Shown in pieces: positions 24,881-32,946 of a stretch of DNA of 60,681 nucleotides (positions are counted from its first letter, which is position 1; every line of letters begins with the position of its first letter). Made by a program: the position numbers and the translations under genes. Below the pieces are notes generated by a model. The model had not been told where the DNA came from, made no database searches, and saw only the letters and a list, made by a program, of their open reading frames with translations. The stretch is taken from NCBI GenBank assembly GCA_000470535.1, contig CBRG010000081.1, positions 1 to 60,681 on the forward strand, given 5' to 3'. The stretch comes from Streptomyces sp. AW19M42. GTDB taxonomy: Bacteria; Actinomycetota; Actinomycetes; Streptomycetales; Streptomycetaceae.

Positions 24881-24893
24881 TGTGTGCGAGGGG

Positions 24894-27800
24894 TTACGGG
24901 TTGATGTTGATCTTCATGGTGGAGGTCGTGTTCTTCACGTCCTGCGCGTTGCCGCTGAGCTTCAGGCCGTTGAAGGTGACCTCACCGACGGCGGGCCCCT
25001 GGCCGGCCTCCGGCATCTCGTTGGCCCACAGTCCGAAGCCGGACTTGGCGTCGAAGGCGTCCCCGCTCTTGCGGGCGCCGGTGATCGAGATGTCGGTCAG
25101 TACGGTGTCCTTGATCGGGAACTGCGGCTGTCCTCCCACGTAGTTGGTCTGGAACATGATGCCGCTGTACGTCGGGTCGACGATGTCGACGTGGTTGATC
25201 CGGATGCCCTGGAACACCTTGGAGGCGGAGAACAGCCAGATCCCGGGGAAGGTCTGCGTCCCCCAGAAGTGGCCTCCGGAGCGGACGACGGAGACGTTCT
25301 CGATGGTCGTCGGCTCGGTACCGAACCCGTTCATCGGGTAGCCGAAGTCCAGCGAGCTCACCGTGACGCCCGAGTAGACCAGAGTGTCCGCGATCAGGAT
25401 GTTGCGGAAGGTGTTGTCGAAGCCGCCGTAGACGGCGACACCCGCCGCACGCCAGGTCAGGATCGAGGTGAGGTTCTCGTACACGTTGTTCTTCATGTCC
25501 GAGCCACCGGAGTCGATGGCGGAGAACAGGGCGAAGCTGTCGTCGCCCGTGGCCCGGGACTCGTTGTTGACGACGTGGTTGTCCGTCGAGCCGTTGGTCA
25601 TGTTGATGCCGTCGGCGAACGTGTCACGGATGCGGGAGTTCTTGATGGTGATGCTGTCCGTGTTCGCGCCCCAGTAGAGGCACACCGTGTGCTCGTTCCA
25701 GACATTGTCGATCGTGATGTCCGAGACGTTGGAGAAGTCGAACACCTTGCCGGGTCCGTCGATGCGCGAGGTGTAGTTCCCGAAGTACGCGAAGTTCGCG
25801 AACGACGAGCCCTTCGCGCTGGCCTCGGCACGGAATCCGTTGTCGGTGTTCTCCTGGCCCGAGGGTGCGAAGAACCTGGTGTACCAGGGACCGGCGCCGA
25901 CGACCTTCACGGCCTTTCCGTAGACCTGGAACTTGCTCGCGGTCTGGTAGTCACCGGCCGGCAGGTAGACGCCGACCAGCTTGCCCGTGGTGTCCATCCG
26001 GACCTTGTCCAGGGCGTTCTGGACGTCCTGGTGGGTGAATCCGGCGGGCACGGCGTAGGCGGCCGGATCCGGGTTGGCGATCTGCGTGGCCTGCTCCAGG
26101 CTGACGAAGTCGATCGCGTAGGTGGAGGTGTTCGCCGCGTCCTTCTGGAGGCGGATCTTGCTGCCCGCCGGGACGGTCTTGCCCAGCATCACGTTCGCCT
26201 CGTCGTAGATGTGCCGCGGCGAACCCGAGCCCGGGGAGTTACCGGGTCCGGTCTCGGCGCCGTACAGCCACGCGTACTTCGAGGTGAGGTCGATCGCCTT
26301 GAGGAAGGTGCCGTCCACGTAGAGGTTCAGCTTCGAGTCGATGCCTCCGCCGCCCGCGGAGTCCGGGATGGAGAACCGGGTCACCAGGGTGTTGGTGCTC
26401 GCCCTGGTGGTGAACTCCACGTAGTTGCCGGTGCTGTCGAGGGTGACGGCCTTGCGGCCGGACGCCTCGCCCGCGATGTCACCGACGGTCCGGTTCGGAC
26501 CGACGACCTTGGCACCGCCACCGGTGACGCCGTCCTCCGCCTCGTACATGTCGTACGGCATGTTGGCGCCGCGGCCGACGAAGAACGAGCTGGTGGCGGT
26601 GTTGTTCTCGCGCTTCACCGGGAGTTCGTTGGTGTCGTCCGCGATTACCGTGCGCACGGTGTACGAGCCGTTGACCGCGGTCCAGCTGCCCAGGCTCACC
26701 GGCGTACTGGTCGCGCCCGCCGCGATGGCCCCGTTGTAGGTGCCGGTGAGGGTCTTCACCGTGGCGCCCTTGGCGTCGAGCAGGCTGAGCGTGACCGCGT
26801 GGCCGCCCGCGGCGGACGCCACCGATCCCTGGTTCTTGATGGCGACGGAGAAGGTGACGTTCTGTCCGTTGGACGGGGCGGACGGGGAGGTGCTCACCCC
26901 GGTGGAGACCAGGTCCGAGCTGGCGACCGGCTTGACGACCAGAGCGGTCGTGCTCGTGTAGGTGTTGTCGGTCTCGTTCTGCTCGATGACCTCGTTCGCA
27001 GGGTCGGCTACGGCACTGAGTTCGTAGCTGCCGGCGTCACGCGGTCCGATCTCCGCACTGACCTGGGTGGAGGCACCCGCGGCCAGCGCGCCCACGGACG
27101 CGGTGGCGACCTTGCTGCCGCCCAGCCGGAATTCGACCTTGCTCGCCGGCGCGGCGACAGAGCCGCTGTTGCGCACCGTCGCGGTCAGCGTGACCGGGTC
27201 CGACTCGACGGGTGCGGCGGGGGCCGCGGTCACCGAGCCGACCTGGAGGTTCGGGTTGGGTGCCGGGGCGCCCAGCACCTGGAACTCAGCGACCTGACCG
27301 GCACCGGAGCCGGTGTTGGAGTTGAACTTCAGCTGAACGTCGGCGACCCGGCCACTGACCGGAATGGTCACCGCGTTGCCGCTGCCCGGACTGAACGCGT
27401 AGTCCTTGGCCGCGACCAGGCTGGTGAAGGAGGAGGCGCTCTGCTCCCGGCCCAGGACCTGGATGTTCTGGGTCCTCGCCCCCCAGCTGCTGTCCGGGTT
27501 CAGCTTCACGACGACGCTGTCGGTCTCGGCGTTCGCGCCCAGCTTCACCGTCAGCGTGTTCGGGTAGCTGCCCCCGGCGCCCTCCCAGTAGGTGGTCAGG
27601 CTGTTGTCGTTGGCGTTCTCCGCGACGAACGTGTGGACCACGGACGAGGCGGTGATGGGCTTCCCGACCGCGAGGTTGGACGCCGCGCTCGTGCTGCCGT
27701 TGCGGGTGACGGCGTTGCTGTCGCCCGAGACGTTGCCCGCCGCGTCCTTGGCCCGGACGGTGTAGGAGACCGTGGTGGCCGCGGACTGGGTGTCGGTGTA

Positions 27801-29183
27801 GGTGGTGACATCGCCCGCCACGCTCTTGCGCAGCACGTTGTTGGCGTAGATGTCGTACCCGGTGACGCCCTTGTTGTCGGTGGACGCCTGCCAGACCAGC
27901 TTGATCTGTCCGGCGGTCGCCTCTGTGAAGCTCAGGCCGGCCGGCGCGGTAGGCGCCTGGGTGTCGCCGGTGTCGCCGGCCCGGGTGACGGTGTTGCTGT
28001 TCCCCGAGACGTTGCCCGCCGCGTCCTTGGCCCGGACGTAGTACGACACGGTCGAGCCGGCCGGACGGGTGTCGGTGAACGTGGTGACATTGCCGGCCAC
28101 GCTGCTCAGGAGCGTGTTGTTGGCGTAGATGTCGTAGCCGGTGACGGCGGTGTCGTCCGTCGCCGCCTTCCAGGTCAGCTTGATCTGCCCGGTGGCCGGC
28201 TCGGTGTATGCCAGCTGCGACGGGGCGCTGGGCGCCTGGGTGTCACCCGACGTGGGACCGTAGATCTCCAGCTCGGAGACCTGGGCGCCGGGCTGGACGG
28301 AGTTGGCGCTGACCAGGACGCGCACATAGCGGGTGGTCGTGGCGTCGAATCCGACCGTCGCCGTCTCGCCGGCCGTCGGGCTGAAGGTGTACGCCTTGGA
28401 CTGCGTCAGGTCGGTGAAGTCCGAGCCGTTGGTGCTGCCCTGGATCTTCAGCGTCTGCGTGCGGGACTCCCAGCCGTCGGGCAGGCGCAGCACCACACGG
28501 TCGACCCGCACCGAGGAGCCGAGGTCGGCCTGGATCCACTGCGGCAGCTCGCCGTTGCGGCTCTCCCAATAGCTGGCCGCGTTTCCGTCGTTGGCCTGGG
28601 CGGCGATGTAGGTCTGGGTGTAGCTGCTGGCCGTGAGCGTGCGGCCGGCGGCCAGGTTCACCGACGACTCGGCCGCCCCGCGGACCTCCAGCTCGGACAG
28701 CTGACCGTTCTTCGCGACGGTGTTCGCGGTGATGTCCGCCCGTACGAACCGGGCACGGGTGGCCGGGAAACTGATGGTCACCTTGTTGGAGCTGCCCGGT
28801 GCGAAGGTGTAGGCCGCCGAGGTCTTCAGCGTGGCGAAGCTGGTGCCGTCGGCGCTGCCCTGGAGCGACAGGGTCTGCCGGCGGGTCTTCCAGTCGGCGG
28901 GAAGCTTCAGGGTGACCTGGTCGATGCGGGTGACCTTGCCCAGGTCGCTCTGCACCCACTGGGGCAGGGCGCTGCTCGACCCCTCCCAGTACGTCGACTG
29001 CTCACCGTCGGCGATGTTCCCGGCGGCCTTCCCGCTGCCGGCGCTGCTCGCGGCCGCCTTCTGGTCGGCGGCGATGTTCGGACCGCCGGCCGCGGAGGCA
29101 CTGATCGCCGGCCAGCCGACCATCAGCAGGCTGGTGGTGACAGTGGCGGAAAGGACCCGCCATCTCCAGCGTTGCGTTCTCAT
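24894..29183 (-). CDS. Secreted multidomain GH87-like alpha-1,3-glucanase/mycodextranase
   Basis: A 1429-residue exported enzyme. Domain order (rough residues): signal peptide 1-32; discoidin/F5-8C-type domains 34-168 and 175-308; fibronectin III 316-402 and 408-494; a third discoidin-like domain 502-637; two CARDB/APHP-like Ig domains 644-750 and 757-868; a CBM6/35-type domain 876-1030; then a right-handed beta-helix 1040-1429. The helix has TFADGIN and ATGDDSFALFS, placing Asp1191, Asp1214 and Asp1215 as likely catalytic residues, the pattern expected of GH87. That family cleaves alpha-1,3-glucan (mutan, fungal wall) or nigeran. The start is ATG 29183, with GGGGA upstream. A pectate-lyase-like or other beta-helix function remains possible. 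Confidence 0.82.
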   Translation of the reverse strand: MRTQRWRWRVLSATVTTSLLMVGWPAISASAAGGPNIAADQKAAASSAGSGKAAGNIADGEQSTYWEGSSSALPQWVQSDLGKVTRIDQVTLKLPADWKTRRQTLSLQGSADGTSFATLKTSAAYTFAPGSSNKVTISFPATRARFVRADITANTVAKNGQLSELEVRGAAESSVNLAAGRTLTASSYTQTYIAAQANDGNAASYWESRNGELPQWIQADLGSSVRVDRVVLRLPDGWESRTQTLKIQGSTNGSDFTDLTQSKAYTFSPTAGETATVGFDATTTRYVRVLVSANSVQPGAQVSELEIYGPTSGDTQAPSAPSQLAYTEPATGQIKLTWKAATDDTAVTGYDIYANNTLLSSVAGNVTTFTDTRPAGSTVSYYVRAKDAAGNVSGNSNTVTRAGDTGDTQAPTAPAGLSFTEATAGQIKLVWQASTDNKGVTGYDIYANNVLRKSVAGDVTTYTDTQSAATTVSYTVRAKDAAGNVSGDSNAVTRNGSTSAASNLAVGKPITASSVVHTFVAENANDNSLTTYWEGAGGSYPNTLTVKLGANAETDSVVVKLNPDSSWGARTQNIQVLGREQSASSFTSLVAAKDYAFSPGSGNAVTIPVSGRVADVQLKFNSNTGSGAGQVAEFQVLGAPAPNPNLQVGSVTAAPAAPVESDPVTLTATVRNSGSVAAPASKVEFRLGGSKVATASVGALAAGASTQVSAEIGPRDAGSYELSAVADPANEVIEQNETDNTYTSTTALVVKPVASSDLVSTGVSTSPSAPSNGQNVTFSVAIKNQGSVASAAGGHAVTLSLLDAKGATVKTLTGTYNGAIAAGATSTPVSLGSWTAVNGSYTVRTVIADDTNELPVKRENNTATSSFFVGRGANMPYDMYEAEDGVTGGGAKVVGPNRTVGDIAGEASGRKAVTLDSTGNYVEFTTRASTNTLVTRFSIPDSAGGGGIDSKLNLYVDGTFLKAIDLTSKYAWLYGAETGPGNSPGSGSPRHIYDEANVMLGKTVPAGSKIRLQKDAANTSTYAIDFVSLEQATQIANPDPAAYAVPAGFTHQDVQNALDKVRMDTTGKLVGVYLPAGDYQTASKFQVYGKAVKVVGAGPWYTRFFAPSGQENTDNGFRAEASAKGSSFANFAYFGNYTSRIDGPGKVFDFSNVSDITIDNVWNEHTVCLYWGANTDSITIKNSRIRDTFADGINMTNGSTDNHVVNNESRATGDDSFALFSAIDSGGSDMKNNVYENLTSILTWRAAGVAVYGGFDNTFRNILIADTLVYSGVTVSSLDFGYPMNGFGTEPTTIENVSVVRSGGHFWGTQTFPGIWLFSASKVFQGIRINHVDIVDPTYSGIMFQTNYVGGQPQFPIKDTVLTDISITGARKSGDAFDAKSGFGLWANEMPEAGQGPAVGEVTFNGLKLSGNAQDVKNTTSTMKININP

Positions 29184-29462
29184 ATGTCCCCGATCTTCGG
29201 CCTCGGCACAGGGCGCGTCCAAGGCGCGGCTCTTTCTGCGTACCTGCTAGGGGCATGATTTCCTGCGCCCAGCAGGATGGACTTTTGCGTATTGCGGTCA
29301 GAGAGTTGCAGAGAAATGACGGGGAGTCCACAGTCATGACAGAAACCGCGACGTAAGCGGATTGCCTCACACCGGCTCAACTGCCCTGACAAATAAGGCA
29401 ATAGATGGCTCATCGGCCATCATCGACCCCACACGAAGGGGCTCGCAAACGGACTGCAATTT

Positions 29463-29479
29463 ACGCAACAGGTTTGCGT
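29463..29479. promoter_or_regulatory. Inverted repeat ACGCAA-N5-TTGCGT
   Basis: ACGCAACAGGTTTGCGT has perfect 6-bp arms with a five-base spacer, the same layout as the dyad at 24827. It lies 280 bases upstream of the GH87-like start and about 115 bases upstream of the MarR start. Confidence 0.45.
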
Positions 29480-29545
29480 GAAAGTGAAAGACACTGAAAG
29501 TGCCAGCTCGGACAGGGAGGCGACCCGGGGGCAGCGGTCAATTTA

Positions 29546-29579
29546 TACAGCTGGAACTGTACAACTCAACCTGTAGGTT
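29546..29579. promoter_or_regulatory. Two dyads before the MarR/MFS operon
   Basis: TACAG-N6-CTGTA (29546-29561) and AACCT-GT-AGGTT (29568-29579) lie immediately upstream of the MarR start. Paired palindromes over the promoter fit MarR autoregulation. No Shine-Dalgarno is clear between them and the start, so a short or absent leader is possible. Confidence 0.5.
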
Positions 29580-29593
29580 CTACCGTGGTGCGC

Positions 29594-30040
29594 ATGAACG
29601 AGAGCCCGCGCACGTCGCCCTCAGCGGTTCAGGCTTCGCGAGAGGTCCGTACGGTCATCGGCCGGCTGCGACGCCGCATCCTGAACGCCGCCGAGGCGGA
29701 GGACATCACCTTTGGCCAGGAGTCCGTGCTGACCCGGCTGTCCGGCAATCCAGACATCACGGCCAGTGAGCTCGCCACGGCCGAGGGCGTGCGCCACCAG
29801 TCGGTGACGGCGACGCTCGCATCGCTCACCGCCCTGGAGCTCGTGGAACGGCGCCCCGACCCCGATGACGGGCGCCGTCTGCTGATCGCGCTGACCGCGG
29901 CGGGGCGTCGACGGGTGGCGGAGGGGCGCCAGGCCCGGCAGGAATGGCTCGCCGCTGAGCTGCAGGAGCGGTGCACCGAGGAGGAACGGCAGGCCGTGAT
30001 CGCCGCGATGGCCGTACTGGAGCGCCTCACTTATGACTGA
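29594..30040 (+). CDS. MarR-family transcriptional regulator
   Basis: A 148-residue winged-helix repressor. The core is ITFGQESVLTRLSGNPDITASELATAEGVRHQSVTATLASLTALELVERRPDPDDGRRLLIALT, with recognition helix and wing both visible. The start may be ATG 29594 or the GTG codons at 29585/29588; no ribosome site separates them. It overlaps the MFS transporter start by eight bases, so the pair is one operon. The family responds to small aromatic or lipophilic ligands, and the partner exporter suggests self-protection or drug resistance. Confidence 0.93.
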   Translation: MNESPRTSPSAVQASREVRTVIGRLRRRILNAAEAEDITFGQESVLTRLSGNPDITASELATAEGVRHQSVTATLASLTALELVERRPDPDDGRRLLIALTAAGRRRVAEGRQARQEWLAAELQERCTEEERQAVIAAMAVLERLTYD

Positions 30041-31463
30041 CCGGACGACAGCGGGGCGCGGCAGCACGGCGACGGCGGGCTTCGACCGGCGGCTGCTGCC
30101 GCCGATGCTGCTGGGCTCGGTCCTGAACCCGGTCAACTCGACGATCATCGCCGTCACGCTCATACCCATCGGCAAGGCACTCGGCGCCCCGCCCTCGCAG
30201 ACCACGTGGCTGGTCTCGGCCCTCTACCTGGCCACCGCTCTCGGGCAGCCCGTCGTGGGCCGGCTCATCGACATCTTCGGGCCGCGCAGGCTCTTCCTCG
30301 TCAGCACCACCCTGGTCGGGGTCGCCGGTGCCATCGGCACCCTGGCACCGAACCTGGGGGTACTGATCGCCTCGCGCGTCCTGCTCGGGTTCGGCACCTG
30401 TGCCGGGTATCCCGCCGCGATGGCGCTGCTGCGCAGCGAGGCGAAGCGGACGGGCCGGGACAGCCCCGGCGGAGTGCTGACCGCCCTGGCCGTCGCCAAC
30501 CAGACCATCTCCGTGATCGGCCCGCTGCTGGGCGGCCTGCTGATCGGGCTGGGCGGCTGGCGCACCACGTTCGCGCTGAATGTGCCCCTCGCCGGCGCGG
30601 CCGTACTGCTGGGGCTGCTGCGGCTGCCCAGGGAGGCCGGCACCGGGGAGTCTCCGCAGCGCGGACGTATCGCCGCCCAGCTCGACCTGCCCGGGATGGC
30701 GCTGTTCGCCGCGATGCTCATCTCCCTGCTGCTGTTCCTGATGAACCTGCACCTGCGCGACTGGTACCTGCCGGCGATCGCCGCCGCCGCGAGCGTCGCG
30801 TTCGCGGTGCGGGAGCTACGGGCGCCCACCCCGTTCATCAACCTGCGGGTGCTGGGCGGCAACACGCCCCTGCTGGCCACCTACGGGCGCGCGCTCGTCG
30901 CCTACGTCGTCTCCTACGCCTTCCTCTACGGGTTCACCCAGTGGACGGAGGAGGGCTTCGGCCTCTCGCCCTTCCACGCCGGGCTCGTCCAGATCCCCAT
31001 GTTCCTGGTGGCCATGGGCGTCTCGGTCCTCACCGGGCGGCGCAAGGGGGTGCGCGGCAAACTGATCGTCGGCGGGCTCGGCCAGATCGCCGCCTGCGCG
31101 GTGATGCTGACGCTCACCGGGGCGAGCCCGGTGTGGATGCTGATACTCGTCGCCCTGATATTCGGCGTCCCGCAGGGGCTGAACAGCCTGGCCCTGCAGA
31201 ACTCGGTCTACTTCCAGGCCGATCCGGAGCGCACCGCCTCCTCGGCCGGGCTGCTGCGCACCTTCGCCTATGTGGGCTCGATGGTCGCCTCCTCCACGGC
31301 GGCCGCCTCCTTCGGGCAGCGCGTGGACACCGGCGGTATGCACCACCTCGCCTGGATCATGCTCGGCGCGGCCGTGCTCTACCTCCTGATAACCGTGGTC
31401 GACCGCACTCTCAGCCGTGCGACGGGCAAGGGTGTCCCGGCCGCTGCCCCGCAAGCGCGTTGA
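30033..31463 (+). CDS. MFS drug-type exporter (DHA2-like)
   Basis: A 476-residue major facilitator protein with about 13-14 hydrophobic segments. Motif A appears as GRLIDIFGPRRLF after helix 2, and motif C-like glycines occur in NQTISVIGPLLGGLLIG. It is directly coupled to the MarR gene (ATGACTGA overlap). The exported compound is unknown. The isochorismatase-like gene starts 58 bases later on the same strand and may be in the same transcript. Confidence 0.92.
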   Translation: MTDRTTAGRGSTATAGFDRRLLPPMLLGSVLNPVNSTIIAVTLIPIGKALGAPPSQTTWLVSALYLATALGQPVVGRLIDIFGPRRLFLVSTTLVGVAGAIGTLAPNLGVLIASRVLLGFGTCAGYPAAMALLRSEAKRTGRDSPGGVLTALAVANQTISVIGPLLGGLLIGLGGWRTTFALNVPLAGAAVLLGLLRLPREAGTGESPQRGRIAAQLDLPGMALFAAMLISLLLFLMNLHLRDWYLPAIAAAASVAFAVRELRAPTPFINLRVLGGNTPLLATYGRALVAYVVSYAFLYGFTQWTEEGFGLSPFHAGLVQIPMFLVAMGVSVLTGRRKGVRGKLIVGGLGQIAACAVMLTLTGASPVWMLILVALIFGVPQGLNSLALQNSVYFQADPERTASSAGLLRTFAYVGSMVASSTAAASFGQRVDTGGMHHLAWIMLGAAVLYLLITVVDRTLSRATGKGVPAAAPQAR

Positions 31464-31521
31464 TCGCCCGTCGCCCGTCACCCCGAACAGGCTCAGCTCA
31501 ACCCGACGAAAGGCCCGAACC

Positions 31522-32073
31522 ATGTCCCGCACCGCGTTACTCGCGATGGATCTCCAGCTCAACCACCTCGTCCACCTGCCCGAATACCTGCCCCACGCCG
31601 TGCGCGCTCTCGGCACGGCCCGCGCCGCAGGAATCCCCGTCATCCATGTGACGCTCCGGCTGCGCCCCGGCCATGCGGACGCCCATCCCCGCAACAAGAT
31701 CTTCGGATCGCTTGCCTCCGGCCTCTTCACCGCCGACGACCCGGGCGCCGCCATCCACCCGGACGCCGCCCCGGCCGAGGGCGAGATCGTCGTCCACAAG
31801 AACCGCGTCAGTGCCTTCGCCGGCAACAACCTCCAGCAGATACTCGCCGTCCAGGACATCGGTCATCTCGTCCTGGCCGGCGTCTCCACGGGCGGCGTCG
31901 TCCTGTCCACCGCGCTTCAGGCGGCCGACCTCGACTACCGGGTGACCGTCCTCGCCGACGCCTGCGCCGACCCCGATCCCGCGCTGCACCAGACGCTCGT
32001 GAACGACCTCCTCGCCCGCCGCTGCGAGACCGCCACCGTCGCGGAATGGGCTCTCGCCCTCAAGGCATCCTGA
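31522..32073 (+). CDS. Isochorismatase-fold hydrolase lacking the catalytic Cys
   Basis: A 183-residue protein of the isochorismatase-like cysteine hydrolase family. Asp10 (AMDLQ) and Lys93 (VHKNRVSAF) of the triad are in place. The usual T-x-x-C-V position reads STGGVVLST (Val126), so the nucleophile is missing. Either it works without Cys, as true isochorismatases do with Gly/Ala there, or it is inactive. The start is ATG 31522, weakly led by AAAGG. Codon 6 is TTA (31537-31539), suggesting bldA dependence. Confidence 0.85.
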   Translation: MSRTALLAMDLQLNHLVHLPEYLPHAVRALGTARAAGIPVIHVTLRLRPGHADAHPRNKIFGSLASGLFTADDPGAAIHPDAAPAEGEIVVHKNRVSAFAGNNLQQILAVQDIGHLVLAGVSTGGVVLSTALQAADLDYRVTVLADACADPDPALHQTLVNDLLARRCETATVAEWALALKAS

Positions 32074-32168
32074 GTGCACCTGGGCTCAGGTCTCCGTAGA
32101 ATACGAGCGACCGCCCCGCCGTTGACGACCGCTCACGGCGCCCGCCCCGGCCGAGGGAAGACGCAACG

Positions 32169-32894
32169 GTGTACCAGCCCGACGAGTTCGCATTCACCGA
32201 GTCCGGCTGCCGGGCGCCTGCCCTGCGCCCCGGTGTCCCCGCGCTGTGGATCGTGGACCCGCGGCGGGAGGGCGAACGGGCGCAGGATCTGGCCCCGGGC
32301 ATCCTCGACGCGGAGGAGCTCGCGCGGGCCGGGAACCTGGCCGTCGAGGCCGACCGCTACTGCTTCGTCGCCTCGCACGTGGCGCTGCGGATGCTGCTGG
32401 GGGCCCGGCTCGGCATCGCCCCCGACGCCGTGCGGCTGACGCGGGAGCCGTGTCCGTCCTGCGGCGGGCCGCACGGCCGTCCCGCGACCGGCGGCGGCGT
32501 GCACTTCTCCCTGTCGCACACCCGGGGTGTCGCGCTGCTCGCGCTCGCGGACGAGCCGGTGGGGGTGGATGTGGAACGCGCCCCGGAAAACCGGACCGTG
32601 TCGGAGATCGGGGACCAGTTGCATCCGGCGGAGCGCCGGGAACTGGCTGCGCTGCCCGCCGAGGAGCGGCCGGCCGCCTTCGTACGGGCCTGGACCCGCA
32701 AGGAGGCGTATCTGAAGGGCACCGGGATCGGGCTGGCCGACGGTCTCTCACACGACCACATGGGTACCGGCCCGGTTCCGCAGCCGGGCCCTGCGGGCTG
32801 GACCGTCACCGATGTCGCGGTCCCCCACGGATACGCCGCGGCGGTCGCCGTCCGCACGGCGGGGCGCCCGCCCGCCCACGAAGACGACCGGTGA
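32169..32894 (+). CDS. Sfp-type 4'-phosphopantetheinyl transferase
   Basis: A 241-residue transferase that converts apo to holo carrier proteins using coenzyme A. It has the coenzyme-A binding [12 protein letters not shown] and [15 protein letters not shown] segments, the magnesium motif VGVDVER and the second motif [12 protein letters not shown]. Size and motif order match the Sfp class (broad specificity) rather than AcpS. It starts at GTG 32169, with GAGGGA upstream. It could activate the ACP at 12552 or carriers elsewhere in the genome. Confidence 0.93.
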   Translation: MYQPDEFAFTESGCRAPALRPGVPALWIVDPRREGERAQDLAPGILDAEELARAGNLAVEADRYCFVASHVALRMLLGARLGIAPDAVRLTREPCPSCGGPHGRPATGGGVHFSLSHTRGVALLALADEPVGVDVERAPENRTVSEIGDQLHPAERRELAALPAEERPAAFVRAWTRKEAYLKGTGIGLADGLSHDHMGTGPVPQPGPAGWTVTDVAVPHGYAAAVAVRTAGRPPAHEDDR

Positions 32895-32946
32895 AGATGG
32901 CCCGGCGGGCAGATCGCACCGACCGACCGATACGGAGGAGTGGCAG

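Larger units (their letters stand above)
24567..24893. other. Promoter region of the sugar ABC operon
   Basis: This 327-base gap holds the terminator of the GH87-like gene, one 17-bp CGCAA/TTGCG inverted repeat and an AT-rich island (about 24656-24690) that is the best candidate for the operon promoter. No reading frame here looks real. Confidence 0.6.
29184..29593. other. 410-base divergent intergenic region
   Basis: This gap separates the GH87-like gene (minus) from the MarR gene (plus). It is AT-richer than its surroundings and holds several dyads and repeats: CGCAA/TTGCG elements (29286-29296 and 29463-29479), two TGAAAGTG copies (about 29478-29501), and the MarR-proximal palindromes. 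No reading frame is convincing. It clearly is a control region. Confidence 0.65.

Noticed and set aside
24567..24893. A missing ATPase gene for the sugar importer
   Set aside because: None is present, but Streptomyces sugar importers usually share the unlinked MsiK ATPase, so absence is not a defect.
27700..28240. Near-identical DNA segments as a mobile repeat
   Set aside because: They encode the two adjacent fibronectin III domains of the GH87-like enzyme and are an internal domain duplication.
24696..29258. A 1520-residue open frame on the plus strand
   Set aside because: It mirrors the GH87-like gene in the opposite strand, reads as Arg/Gly/Val/Asp-rich low-complexity sequence and matches no fold. 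Such antisense frames are common in GC-rich DNA.
29478..29501. TGAAAGTG direct repeats as a DasR or phosphate-box site
   Set aside because: The sequence does not match the DasR consensus, and two copies alone are too few for a confident Pho box call.
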